From Phycisphaerales bacterium (GTDB taxonomy: Bacteria; Planctomycetota; Phycisphaerae; Phycisphaerales; UBA1924), in the NCBI GenBank assembly GCA_016742075.1, contig JACVCL010000013.1:1-34605 (forward strand): DNA of 34,605 nt, written 5' to 3'. Below the pieces are notes generated by a model. That model did not search any database, was not told the DNA's origin, and saw only the letters and a list, made by a program, of their open reading frames with translations. This document shows, piece after piece, positions 14,964 through 21,744 of this stretch (positions within the stretch are counted from its first letter, which is position 1; every line of letters begins with the position of its first letter). The position numbers and the translations under genes are program-made.

Positions 14964-14992
14964 ATTCTAGGCGCGATCCCCACCGGCCCCAA
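14964..14992 (-). promoter_or_regulatory. Predicted sigma-70-type promoter of the isc operon
   Basis: Read on the minus strand, TTGGGG (14992-14987) and TAGAAT (14969-14964) are separated by exactly 17 bases. The -10 matches five of six consensus positions and the -35 only three. Transcription would start near 14957, about 40 bases before iscS. The AT-rich -10 stands out in this GC-rich background. Confidence 0.45.
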
Positions 14993-15237
14993 GCCGGCCA
15001 TGGCCGCCGATTCCCTTGAATCGGGCCGTGTGGGGCGGCCGCGCCTAGGACTTCGCCCGAGCATCGCCGAGCGATTCCGCACGCAGGTTCGACCGCCCCC
15101 TCAAGAGTCGGGCCACGCGGTGGCGGCTTGATCCTGCCACGAATCCACCGCCCCTTCGCCCGCGCTCGGGCGGGGCCCCACCTGCTACAGATGCCGCCGG
15201 CCGGCCGCTGCGACGGCCGCGGAGAGGAGGATCGGGC
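14993..15237. other. Remaining divergent intergenic region between iscS and the VOC gene
   Basis: Together with the isc promoter elements this makes 322 bases without a gene. It contains a tight hairpin at 15007-15024 (CCGATTC, four-base loop CCTT, GAATCGG), whose arms repeat those of the inverted repeat at 4153-4185. Near 15205-15222 there is a GC-rich CGGCCG dyad just before the VOC ribosome-binding site. I see no convincing plus-strand promoter and no coding frame. Confidence 0.4.
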
Positions 15238-15636
15238 ATGGGTTCCGCCATCGCCGGGGTCACGCTGCTGGTCGACGACTACGACCGGGCGATCGGCCAC
15301 TATGTGGGCGATCTGGGGTTCGAGCTGCTCGAAGACACGCCGCTCTCCGCCGAGAAGCGCTGGGTGCGGGTGGCCCCGCGCGGCTCGCCGACGTGGCTGC
15401 TGCTGGCCCGCGCCGCCAACCCCGGGCAGGCCGCCCGCATCGGCGATCAGACCGGCGGGCGGGTGTTCCTGTTCCTTCACACCGACGACCTTGACCGCGA
15501 CCTCGCCGCGTTCTCGGCCCGGGGCATCCGCTTTGAAGAGCCACCGCGGACCGAGGCCTACGGGCGCGTGGCGGTGTTCCGCGACGGCTACGGCAACCGC
15601 TGGGACCTCATCATGCCCCACCGAGCCGAGCGCTAG
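15238..15636 (+). CDS. VOC-superfamily (glyoxalase/bleomycin-resistance fold) protein
   Basis: This is a 132-residue protein with one vicinal-oxygen-chelate module pair. The first half has VTLLVDDYDRAIGHYVGDLGFELLED and the second VFLFLHTDDLDRDLAAFSARGIRF, ending RVAVFRDGYGNRWDLIMP, the usual FxDPxGNxW-like finish. These proteins act as glyoxalases, dioxygenases or drug-binding proteins. No glyoxalase-I-specific signature is clear, so the substrate is unknown. GGAGAGGAGGA ends a few bases before the ATG, one of the strongest ribosome-binding sites in the window. It stands alone in front of rpe, 71 bases away. Confidence 0.87.
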   Translation: MGSAIAGVTLLVDDYDRAIGHYVGDLGFELLEDTPLSAEKRWVRVAPRGSPTWLLLARAANPGQAARIGDQTGGRVFLFLHTDDLDRDLAAFSARGIRFEEPPRTEAYGRVAVFRDGYGNRWDLIMPHRAER

Positions 15637-15707
15637 CGCGGCCCGGTGGTCCCGGTGGCCCGGCGGCTTCACGGGGTGCGCGGTACCCTCGACCCGTGGG
15701 CTCATCG

Positions 15708-16469
15708 ATGTTCAAGTCGCCGATCCCGGCCGGCACCGCCCTGGTGGCCCCGTCGATTCTCTCGGCCGACTTCGCCCGGCTCGCCGACGATGCCGGCCAC
15801 GCCCTCTCCGCGCCGCCCGGCGGCGCAGGGGCCGACCTGCTGCACATCGACGTGATGGACGGCCACTTCGTGCCCAACCTCACCATGGGGCCCGATGTGG
15901 TGCGGTGCCTCCGCCGCGCCCTGCCTGGGGCGTTTCTCGACGTGCACGTGATGGTCACCGACCCCGGCCAGTACGCCGAGGCCTTCGCCAAGGCCGGGGC
16001 CAACCACTACACGTTCCACGTTGAGCCGTGTCTCGACCGCCACGCGGGCACCGGCCGCAGCCCCGCCAGCGAGGGGTACGACCCCGCGGCCCTCGCCGAG
16101 CACTGCCGAAGCCTGGGCATGACGGCCGGGCTGGCCATCAACCCCCCCACCCCTCTGGAAGCCCTGCTGCGCCTGGGCGGCCCCCGGCTGCTGGAGGCCT
16201 TCGATCTCATCCTCGTGATGAGCGTAAACCCGGGGTTCAGCGGCCAGAAGTTCATCCCCGACGTGCTCGAGAAGACCCGCCGGCTCCGCGCCCTGATGGG
16301 CGATCGGGCCCGAATCCAGATGGACGGCGGCATCGGGCCCGACAACGCCGCGGCGGTCCGGGGTGCCGGGTGCGATGTCATCGTCGCCGCCACCGCCGTG
16401 TTCGGTCTGGCCCCGCACCAGCGAGCGGCGGCCGTCGCCGGGCTCCGCGGCAGCGGACCCCGGGCCTGA
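15708..16469 (+). CDS. rpe: Ribulose-phosphate 3-epimerase
   Basis: This is a TIM-barrel enzyme interconverting ribulose 5-phosphate and xylulose 5-phosphate in the pentose phosphate pathway. The family motifs are in order: VAPSILSADFARLADD (13-28), LLHIDVMDGHFVPNLTMGP (44-62), FLDVHVMV, LILVMSVNPGFSGQKFIP and QMDGGIGPDNAAAVRGAGCDVIVAATAVFG. The metal ligands (two His, two Asp) are therefore conserved. At 253 residues it is about 30 longer than usual, with one insert after DAGHALSAPPGG and another around CLDRHAGTGRSPASEG. The ATG at 15708 is used; an in-frame GTG at 15696 is possible, and neither has a clear ribosome-binding site. Confidence 0.94.
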   Translation: MFKSPIPAGTALVAPSILSADFARLADDAGHALSAPPGGAGADLLHIDVMDGHFVPNLTMGPDVVRCLRRALPGAFLDVHVMVTDPGQYAEAFAKAGANHYTFHVEPCLDRHAGTGRSPASEGYDPAALAEHCRSLGMTAGLAINPPTPLEALLRLGGPRLLEAFDLILVMSVNPGFSGQKFIPDVLEKTRRLRALMGDRARIQMDGGIGPDNAAAVRGAGCDVIVAATAVFGLAPHQRAAAVAGLRGSGPRA

Positions 16470-16813
16470 CCGCCGCTGGAGTATGTACGGAATATGATCG
16501 GGCTGGGGGGTTCGGGGTCCCCGGCCGCAGCCCTCGGCCACCGGCCCGAAAGCGGCCTCCCAAGGCCCGAGAACGCGGCCTTCAAGGACCGAGAACCGTC
16601 TGGCCGAAGCGGTGGAGGCGGTTCATCGCCAAGGATATACGGTTCATGTTCGGGTTTTCTCTCAACCGGAGGTTGTCGGCCGTGGCCCGGGAGGGAGGGG
16701 GGTGGTATCGTCTCCCCCGACCCGACGCGGCCGACCGAGGTGGTGTGGTCCCGGGTGCGGAGGCTTCCGCCGGCGTGCCAAGGCCGCCCTCGGCGGGGCG
16801 TGGCGAACACTCG
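16470..16813. other. Intergenic region between rpe and the phosphatase-fold gene
   Basis: These 344 bases hold no credible gene; frames open through here lack family similarity and a usable start. There is an AAGGCC/GGCCTT hairpin at 16562-16582 with a nine-base loop but no T-run. A few AT-rich points (TATGAT at 16493, TATACG near 16636) could be -10 elements, but I find no matching -35 at normal spacing. The promoter for the downstream genes may lie here unseen. Confidence 0.3.
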
Positions 16814-17449
16814 ATGGGCAGATCCGGACAGATCGCGTTGGTGCTCTTTCGGGCGGGGCGGACCGACTGGGAAGACGCCGGACGGCTCCAGGGGCGGACC
16901 GACCTGCCCCTGAGCGATCAGGGCGCTTCCGAGCTGCCCGCCCGGGTGAGCGAGCTGGCCGAGCGGAACGGCGAGGCCTCCCTTCAGTACGTGTACTGCG
17001 GCCCCGACGAGGCCAGCCGCCAGACGGCCCAAGCGATCTCGCGCCGCACCGGCGGCAAGGTGAAGGTTCTCGACGGGCTGGCGGGGATGAATCTGGGCCT
17101 CTGGGAAGGGCTGCTGACGGCCGATCTGGAGGATCGCTACCCGACCGCCTACGGCCAGTGGCGCGAGGACCCATCGAGCATCAACCCCCCAGAGGGCGAA
17201 ACCTTCTCCGAGGCCGAGGAGCGACTGCTGGAATCGCTGGCCAAGGCCACCGAAAAAGCCTGGCGTCGGGGCGTGGCGGTGGTGCTGCGGCCGATGGAAT
17301 TCGGCCTGGTGCGGGCATGGCTGGCGGGCCAAGGCCCAAGGGCCTTGTGGACCATGGTCGAAGACGGCCCCGGCGTCGAGGCGCACACCGTCTCGAAAGG
17401 CCGATTCCGCGAACTGCTGGAGGACCTGCGGCAGCAGCTCAAGGCCTGA
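16814..17449 (+). CDS. Histidine-phosphatase-fold protein lacking both catalytic histidines
   Basis: This is a 211-residue protein of the phosphoglycerate mutase-like fold. The family landmarks are clear: ALVLFRAGRTDWEDAGRLQG (8-27), DLPLSDQGASEL, YCGPDEASRQTAQAI (61-75), GLWEGLLTADLEDRYP (95-110), WREDPSSINPPEGETF and a final ARGVAVVL-type strand. Active enzymes have RHGxT; here Ala14 replaces that histidine (RAGRT). The second catalytic histidine, normally in an sHGG loop, is replaced by Arg159 (VVLRPMEFG). Phosphotransfer by the known mechanism is therefore impossible, and a binding or regulatory role is likely. The frame is open further upstream, but family similarity begins at the ATG at 16814. 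The gene lies 176 bases before accD. Confidence 0.8.
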   Translation: MGRSGQIALVLFRAGRTDWEDAGRLQGRTDLPLSDQGASELPARVSELAERNGEASLQYVYCGPDEASRQTAQAISRRTGGKVKVLDGLAGMNLGLWEGLLTADLEDRYPTAYGQWREDPSSINPPEGETFSEAEERLLESLAKATEKAWRRGVAVVLRPMEFGLVRAWLAGQGPRALWTMVEDGPGVEAHTVSKGRFRELLEDLRQQLKA

Positions 17450-17476
17450 CCCCCCCCACACCACCCCACCCCACCA

Positions 17477-17500
17477 CCCGCACACCCGCACACCCGCACA
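17477..17500 (+). repeat. Short tandem repeat, CCCGCACA three times
   Basis: Three perfect 8-base units sit in a C/A-rich stretch right after the phosphatase-fold gene, between it and accD. The purine-free plus strand has no T-run, so it is not an intrinsic terminator. A C-rich, unstructured RNA of this sort would suit Rho loading, which is a speculation. Confidence 0.6.
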
Positions 17501-17597
17501 CCCTCCCCAACCTGCCGGGCCCATCACGGAGCGTGCCCGGTGACACCCCCGGGGCAGCGGCGAACCCGACTCGGCATCGAGAACGACGGCGGAATCC

Positions 17598-17627
17598 TTG
17601 ACAGGCGTTCCCGATCGTTCGGATCAT
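17598..17627 (+). promoter_or_regulatory. Consensus-like promoter overlapping the first accD start codon
   Basis: A perfect TTGACA (17598-17603) is followed after 18 bases by GATCAT (17622-17627, four of six matches). The -10 overlaps the ATG at 17626, so a transcript from here would begin near 17634 and could only use the second ATG at 17662. Confidence 0.45.
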
Positions 17628-18504
17628 GACCGCACCCGCGGAAGAGGATGACGCACCGGCGATGACCCAGGTCGACAGCAAAGCGCTCGCGGAGCTCAAG
17701 CCGACGCGCCCCACCCGGGTGCCCGAGGGCCTGTGGCTCCGCTGCCCGGCGTGCGCGGCGATGATCTACCGCAAGCAGATGGAGGCCAACCTCCACCTGT
17801 GCCCGGAGTGCCAGCACCACTTCCGAATCGGGGCCAACGAGCGCGTGCGGCAGCTGGTCGACGACGGCACCTTCGAGCCGATGTTCGCCGACCTGCGGAC
17901 CACCGACCCGCTGAAGTTCAAAGACCTCAAGCCGTACACCGAGCGGCTGGCGGCCGAGCAGAAGAAGACCGGGCAGATCGAGGGCGTGCAGACGGGGCGG
18001 GCGTTCATCAAGGGCCGCCCGGCGATGCTGGCGTGCCTCGACCTCACCTTCTTCATGGGCACGCTCTCGAGCGTGGTGGGCGAGAAGATCACCCGGGCCA
18101 TCGAGCACGCCACCGAGCACGACCTGCCGCTGGTGATCGTGAGCTGCTCGGGCGGGGCGCGGATGCAGGAGTCGGGGCTTTCGCTGATGCAGATGGCCAA
18201 GACCTCGGCGGCGCTGGCCCGCTTCGACGAGGCCGGGGGGCTGTTCATCAGCGTGCTGACCGATCCCACGACGGGCGGCGTGTCGGCGAGCTTCGCGATG
18301 CTGGGGGATGTGATCTTCGCCGAGCCCAAGGCGCTCATCGGCTTCGCGGGCCCGCGGGTGATCCAGCAGACGATCCGGCAGGAGCTGCCCGAGGGCTTCC
18401 AGACCGCCGAGTTCCTGCTGGAGGCCGGCCTGATCGACCGGGTGGTGGCCCGGCCGGAGCTGCGCAACGAGATCGCTCGGGTGATCGACTACGCCGGCAA
18501 GTGA
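17626..18504 (+). CDS. accD: Acetyl-CoA carboxylase carboxyltransferase subunit beta
   Basis: AccD pairs with AccA to transfer the carboxyl group from biotin to acetyl-CoA, the first step of fatty-acid synthesis. The zinc ribbon is CPAC...CPEC (Cys40, 43, 59, 62). The carboxyltransferase core contains [45 protein letters not shown] and [13 protein letters not shown], which build the acyl-CoA and oxyanion sites. From the first ATG it has 292 residues. The alternative ATG at 17662 leaves about 20 residues before PEGLW, as in other AccD proteins, and fits the promoter at 17598-17627. Neither start has a good ribosome-binding site; I keep the longer form so nothing is lost. accA is not in the window. 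lnt follows after 34 bases. Confidence 0.96.
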   Translation: MTAPAEEDDAPAMTQVDSKALAELKPTRPTRVPEGLWLRCPACAAMIYRKQMEANLHLCPECQHHFRIGANERVRQLVDDGTFEPMFADLRTTDPLKFKDLKPYTERLAAEQKKTGQIEGVQTGRAFIKGRPAMLACLDLTFFMGTLSSVVGEKITRAIEHATEHDLPLVIVSCSGGARMQESGLSLMQMAKTSAALARFDEAGGLFISVLTDPTTGGVSASFAMLGDVIFAEPKALIGFAGPRVIQQTIRQELPEGFQTAEFLLEAGLIDRVVARPELRNEIARVIDYAGK

Positions 18505-18538
18505 CCGCCGAGTTCCCCCTGGCCATGGCCATCCCCGC

Positions 18539-20434
18539 GTGCTGAAGGACTGGTTCGACGTCGAGCGCCGACCGTTCGCCGCGGCCCTGCTGTGGGGGCT
18601 GCTGCACGCCGCGCTGTTCGGGTGCGCCTTCCCGCCGGTGGGCCTGGGCCCGCTGATGATCCCGGCGATGGTGCCGCCGATCGTGGTGGCGTGGAAGACC
18701 CGACGCGCCTGGCGCTCGGCCCTGGGCTTCGGGCTGGCGAGCGCGCCGATGTGGGGCGGCCACCACTGGTTCATCAGCGACATCTCGGCCGCGGGCTTCC
18801 CGGTGCTGGTGGCGTACCTCAGCCTGTGGCCCGGCCTGTTCGTGCTGATCGCCTCGAAGATCCGGCGGGCCGTGCCCACCCTGCCCGCGCTGCTCATCGT
18901 GCCCGCGGTGTGGGGCGGGCTGGAGGTGCTGCGGGGCGATGTGGTCTGGAACGGCTACCCGTGGTATCTGGCCGGGCATCCGCTGATCTGGTCCGACTCG
19001 GCCCGGTTCATCGGGACCGTCGCGGGTGTGTACGGCGTGGGGGCGTGGCTGGCCCTCTCGGCGGGGCTTGCTCTCGACGTGGTCCGCTGGTTCAAGGGTC
19101 GCGGCAAGGCGACCGGCGACGGGCCGCCCGAGGGAGTGGTCAAGGGCGTCGGCGTGGCGTGGGCGCTGTTCCTGGTGATGGGGGCGGTGGTCTCGACGCC
19201 CCCGCCGACACGCGGCCCCGGCACCTTCCGCGCCGCCGTCGTGCAGACCAACCTTCCGCAGAGCAACAAGATGGCCTGGCCGATCGGCGAGCGGCTGAAG
19301 GCCCTGGACTCGTGGCTGGCCCTCACCGGGAAGGCCGCCGAGGGCGAGAAGCGGCCCGACGTCATCGTGTGGCCTGAAACCATGTACCCCGGGCTCTTCG
19401 GCCTCAACCGCGAGTCGCTCGAAGAAGAGCGCCGGGCCGGCCTGAGCGCCCCGGCTTCGCCGTCGGGTACCGGCGAGAGGATCCCCTCGACGCTCTTCGC
19501 CCAGCGGCTGCTGGAGAAACAGGCGAACCTGGGCATCCCGATGCTGGTGGGGGCGATCGCCGCCGAGGGGCTGCGCATCCGGCTGGATGACACCGGCCGC
19601 GTGTCGGTGACGCGCGACCGCGAGTTCAACAGCGCGGTGGTCATCGAGGACGGCCGCCCGCGCGTGGAACGCTACGACAAGCTGTTCCTCACGCCCTTCG
19701 GCGAGACGATGCCGTACATCTCGAACTGGAAGTGGCTCGAGCAGCGGTTGCTGGCGCTCGGCGCTACCGGAATGGAATTCAACCTCTCCCCCGGCGACCG
19801 GCCCGTTCGGCCCGAGATCCCCCTGCTCCGCCCCGCCCCCGAGCGCAAGGACGGCAAGCCCGAGCCGCCCAAGGGCCCCGCCGCGGCCAGGCTGGCGACC
19901 CCGATCTGCTTCGAGGTGACGATCCCGTGGCTCAACCGCCGGCTGGTCTTCGAGGATGGCCAGCGCAAGGCCGATGTGCTGCTCAATCTGACCAACGACG
20001 GATGGTTCGGCGCGTCCGACGGGGCCCGGGCCAACCACCTGCTCATCTCCCGATGGCGCTGCATCGAGCTGGGCACGCCGATGATCCGCGCGGCCAACAC
20101 GGGCATCTCGGCCGCGATCGACGCCCGGGGACGAGTCCTTGTTCAGGGGGTGGAAGGCTCCAGCCGGGGCGGCAGCCGCGAGGAAGGCATCCTGCGGGCC
20201 GAGGTGAGCCTGCCGCCCGACGGCGAAACCACCATCTACGCCCGTAACGGCGATGTTGTGGCGTACTTTGCGCTTGCGACGATGTTGGTGATGCTCGTCG
20301 TCAGCCTGATCCCCAGTAGAACCCCCGGTGGCCGAACCGGCGGCGGCGAGCGGCAGAAAGACATCGTGGCCCGCATCGGACCCGGTCCATCGCCCGCCAG
20401 CCCGGCCCGGGCCCCCCAACCCCCGAACCGCTGA
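18539..20434 (+). CDS. lnt: Apolipoprotein N-acyltransferase
   Basis: Lnt adds the third acyl chain to the N-terminal cysteine of lipoproteins in the inner membrane. The N-terminal 220 residues carry the membrane helices (from LLWGLLHAALFGCAFPPVGLGP to ALFLVMGAVVS). The nitrilase domain follows with the catalytic triad Glu280 in VIVWPETMYPG, Lys381 in YDKLFLTPFGE and Cys457 in PICFEVT. LLNLTNDGWFG and the last helix (FALATMLVMLVVSLIP) complete the family plan. At 631 residues it is longer than the roughly 510 of E. coli, owing to inserts at about 292-320 and 418-452 and a Pro/Gly-rich tail of 40 residues. The start is a GTG 34 bases after accD; the ATG just upstream runs into a stop. Confidence 0.92.
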   Translation: MLKDWFDVERRPFAAALLWGLLHAALFGCAFPPVGLGPLMIPAMVPPIVVAWKTRRAWRSALGFGLASAPMWGGHHWFISDISAAGFPVLVAYLSLWPGLFVLIASKIRRAVPTLPALLIVPAVWGGLEVLRGDVVWNGYPWYLAGHPLIWSDSARFIGTVAGVYGVGAWLALSAGLALDVVRWFKGRGKATGDGPPEGVVKGVGVAWALFLVMGAVVSTPPPTRGPGTFRAAVVQTNLPQSNKMAWPIGERLKALDSWLALTGKAAEGEKRPDVIVWPETMYPGLFGLNRESLEEERRAGLSAPASPSGTGERIPSTLFAQRLLEKQANLGIPMLVGAIAAEGLRIRLDDTGRVSVTRDREFNSAVVIEDGRPRVERYDKLFLTPFGETMPYISNWKWLEQRLLALGATGMEFNLSPGDRPVRPEIPLLRPAPERKDGKPEPPKGPAAARLATPICFEVTIPWLNRRLVFEDGQRKADVLLNLTNDGWFGASDGARANHLLISRWRCIELGTPMIRAANTGISAAIDARGRVLVQGVEGSSRGGSREEGILRAEVSLPPDGETTIYARNGDVVAYFALATMLVMLVVSLIPSRTPGGRTGGGERQKDIVARIGPGPSPASPARAPQPPNR

Positions 20435-20444
20435 ACCCCTGACC

Positions 20445-21560
20445 ATGCCCCACCTCAAGCCGCTTCACGTCGTCTCGCTCTCGCTGGTCCTGCTCGCCCC
20501 CGCCGGGATGCTCGGCTGCAAGGGCAAGGGTCAGGCCGCCAAGGCCTCAGGGCCGGCGGTGTCGATAGGCGCGGCGCCCGGGCAGGACGCTGGCCCGCTG
20601 GCAGCCGAGATCAAGGCCCTGCCGCCCGTCGGCAGGGCCGAGCTTCGGGAGCGGGCGCTGGCGATGCTCAACGAGATGGCGTTCGGGGAAGCGCCCGAAC
20701 TGCGGGCGCAAGCGCTGGAGGGCTTGTGGCCCACCCCGGCCCGGGCCGAGCCCGTGGCCCGGGCGCTGCTGGCCGACCCGAATCCCGGTGTGCGGTACGC
20801 CGCGGCGGTGACGGTGGGACGGCTGAGACTCGACAATCTGGGCGCGTCGGTCCGGCCGCTGCTGGCTGATGCCGACCTCTCGGTTCGAGGCTCCGCGGCG
20901 TACGCGCTGGCGCGGCTGAGGCAGTCGGGCGATGAGTCGGTGCTGGCCCGCGTGCTTGAGCAGGCCGACCCGATGGTCGCGTCGCGGGCGGCGTACCTGC
21001 TGGGCGAACTGGGCAATGCCTCGGCGGTGCCGATGCTGCGCGACGCGGCGAAGCAGCGCCGAGGCGGGAGCGACGCGGCCAACCTGATCTTCCGGATCCA
21101 AGTGGCTGAGGCACTGGTGAAGCTGGGTGACCGGGAGGGGATCCACCCGATCAGGGCGGCCCTGTTCCCGGCCGAGGCGTGGCAACTGGAGGGGTCCACG
21201 CTGGCGATCGCGACGCTGGGCACCCTGCGCGACAACGCGGTGACCAGCGAGCTGGTGCGGGTGATCCGCGAGAAGGCCCCCAACGCCCCGGCGAATGCGG
21301 AGGGCGGGTTCCTGTGGCCGCCGGAGATGCGGCTGGCCGCGGCCGCATCGCTGGGTCGGCTTGGGCAGGGGGTGTTCGGGCGGGTGGGCGACGAGTACGC
21401 CAAGAGCCCGAACGCGGCGTTGCGGGCCCAGGTGGCGTTTGTGTACGCGGCCGGGGGTGCGGCGGGGCTGGAGCGACTGCGCGTGCTGATGGCCGACGGG
21501 TCGCCGCTGGTCCGATCGGCGGCGGCGGCGGGGGTGCTGCGGGTGGTCGAGGGGCGGTAG
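20445..21560 (+). CDS. HEAT-repeat lipoprotein
   Basis: This is a 371-residue exported protein. The signal peptide LKPLHVVSLSLVLLAPAGMLGC ends in a lipobox-like MLGC with Cys24 lipidated, so it is a likely substrate of the Lnt encoded immediately upstream. After a linker, HEAT or PBS-lyase-type helical repeats run to the end: LLADPNPGVRYAAAVTVGRL, LLADADLSVRGSAAYALARL, MVASRAAYLLGELGNASAV, MRLAAAASLGRLGQG and DGSPLVRSAAAAGVLR. Such repeats form scaffolds for protein binding, and no enzymatic motif is visible. It starts 10 bases after lnt, which indicates co-transcription. The partner is unknown. Confidence 0.82.
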   Translation: MPHLKPLHVVSLSLVLLAPAGMLGCKGKGQAAKASGPAVSIGAAPGQDAGPLAAEIKALPPVGRAELRERALAMLNEMAFGEAPELRAQALEGLWPTPARAEPVARALLADPNPGVRYAAAVTVGRLRLDNLGASVRPLLADADLSVRGSAAYALARLRQSGDESVLARVLEQADPMVASRAAYLLGELGNASAVPMLRDAAKQRRGGSDAANLIFRIQVAEALVKLGDREGIHPIRAALFPAEAWQLEGSTLAIATLGTLRDNAVTSELVRVIREKAPNAPANAEGGFLWPPEMRLAAAASLGRLGQGVFGRVGDEYAKSPNAALRAQVAFVYAAGGAAGLERLRVLMADGSPLVRSAAAAGVLRVVEGR

Positions 21561-21582
21561 ACGGGGGACGGCGGGTGCGGGT

Positions 21583-21612
21583 TTGACGCGCCGGGGGGTT
21601 GTCGGGCACTAT
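21583..21612 (+). promoter_or_regulatory. Possible promoter of the cell-shape cluster
   Basis: TTGACG (five of six -35 matches) is followed after 18 bases by CACTAT (three of six). It lies 23 bases after the HEAT-lipoprotein stop and about 130 bases before the coiled-coil gene. The -10 is weak. Confidence 0.35.
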
Positions 21613-21645
21613 GCCGAACCCCGGTTCCGGCCCGTCTCGGAGGGT

Positions 21646-21702
21646 CGGGCGGATCCCGCCCGGTTGGCGGCTCGAACAGTCTCGGGCCGCGATCGGTCGC
21701 GG
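21646..21702 (+). other. Two tandem hairpins in the leader of the cell-shape cluster
   Basis: CGGGCGG-ATC-CCGCCCG (21646-21662) is a perfect 7-bp stem with a three-base loop. CCGCGA-TCGG-TCGCGG (21687-21702) is a perfect 6-bp stem with a tetraloop and further pairing outside one bulge. Both fall between the possible promoter at 21583 and the GTG at 21745. In GC-rich DNA short stems are common, so function is unproven. Confidence 0.35.
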
Positions 21703-21744
21703 GCCTCGGCCTTGGTGCCGGACGGGTGTTGAAGGAGCGTCGGC

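Noticed and set aside
13650-15131. Plus-strand open frame of 493 codons opposite iscS
   Set aside because: iscS has all catalytic motifs on the minus strand. The plus frame is His/Arg/Leu-rich shadow sequence that even runs over the isc promoter.
16028-16813. Long upstream extension of the phosphatase-fold gene through rpe
   Set aside because: The extension overlaps rpe in another frame, is Arg/Pro-rich and has no family similarity. Similarity starts only at the ATG at 16814.
17477-17500. CCCGCACA tandem repeat as a possible CRISPR-like or attachment site
   Set aside because: Only three 8-base units without spacers, no cas or integrase gene, and simple C/A-rich composition fit a slippage repeat.
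18335-20458. Minus-strand open frame of 707 codons opposite lnt
   Set aside because: lnt has the full catalytic triad and membrane helices. The minus frame has no motif and reads as Gly/Arg/His-rich shadow.
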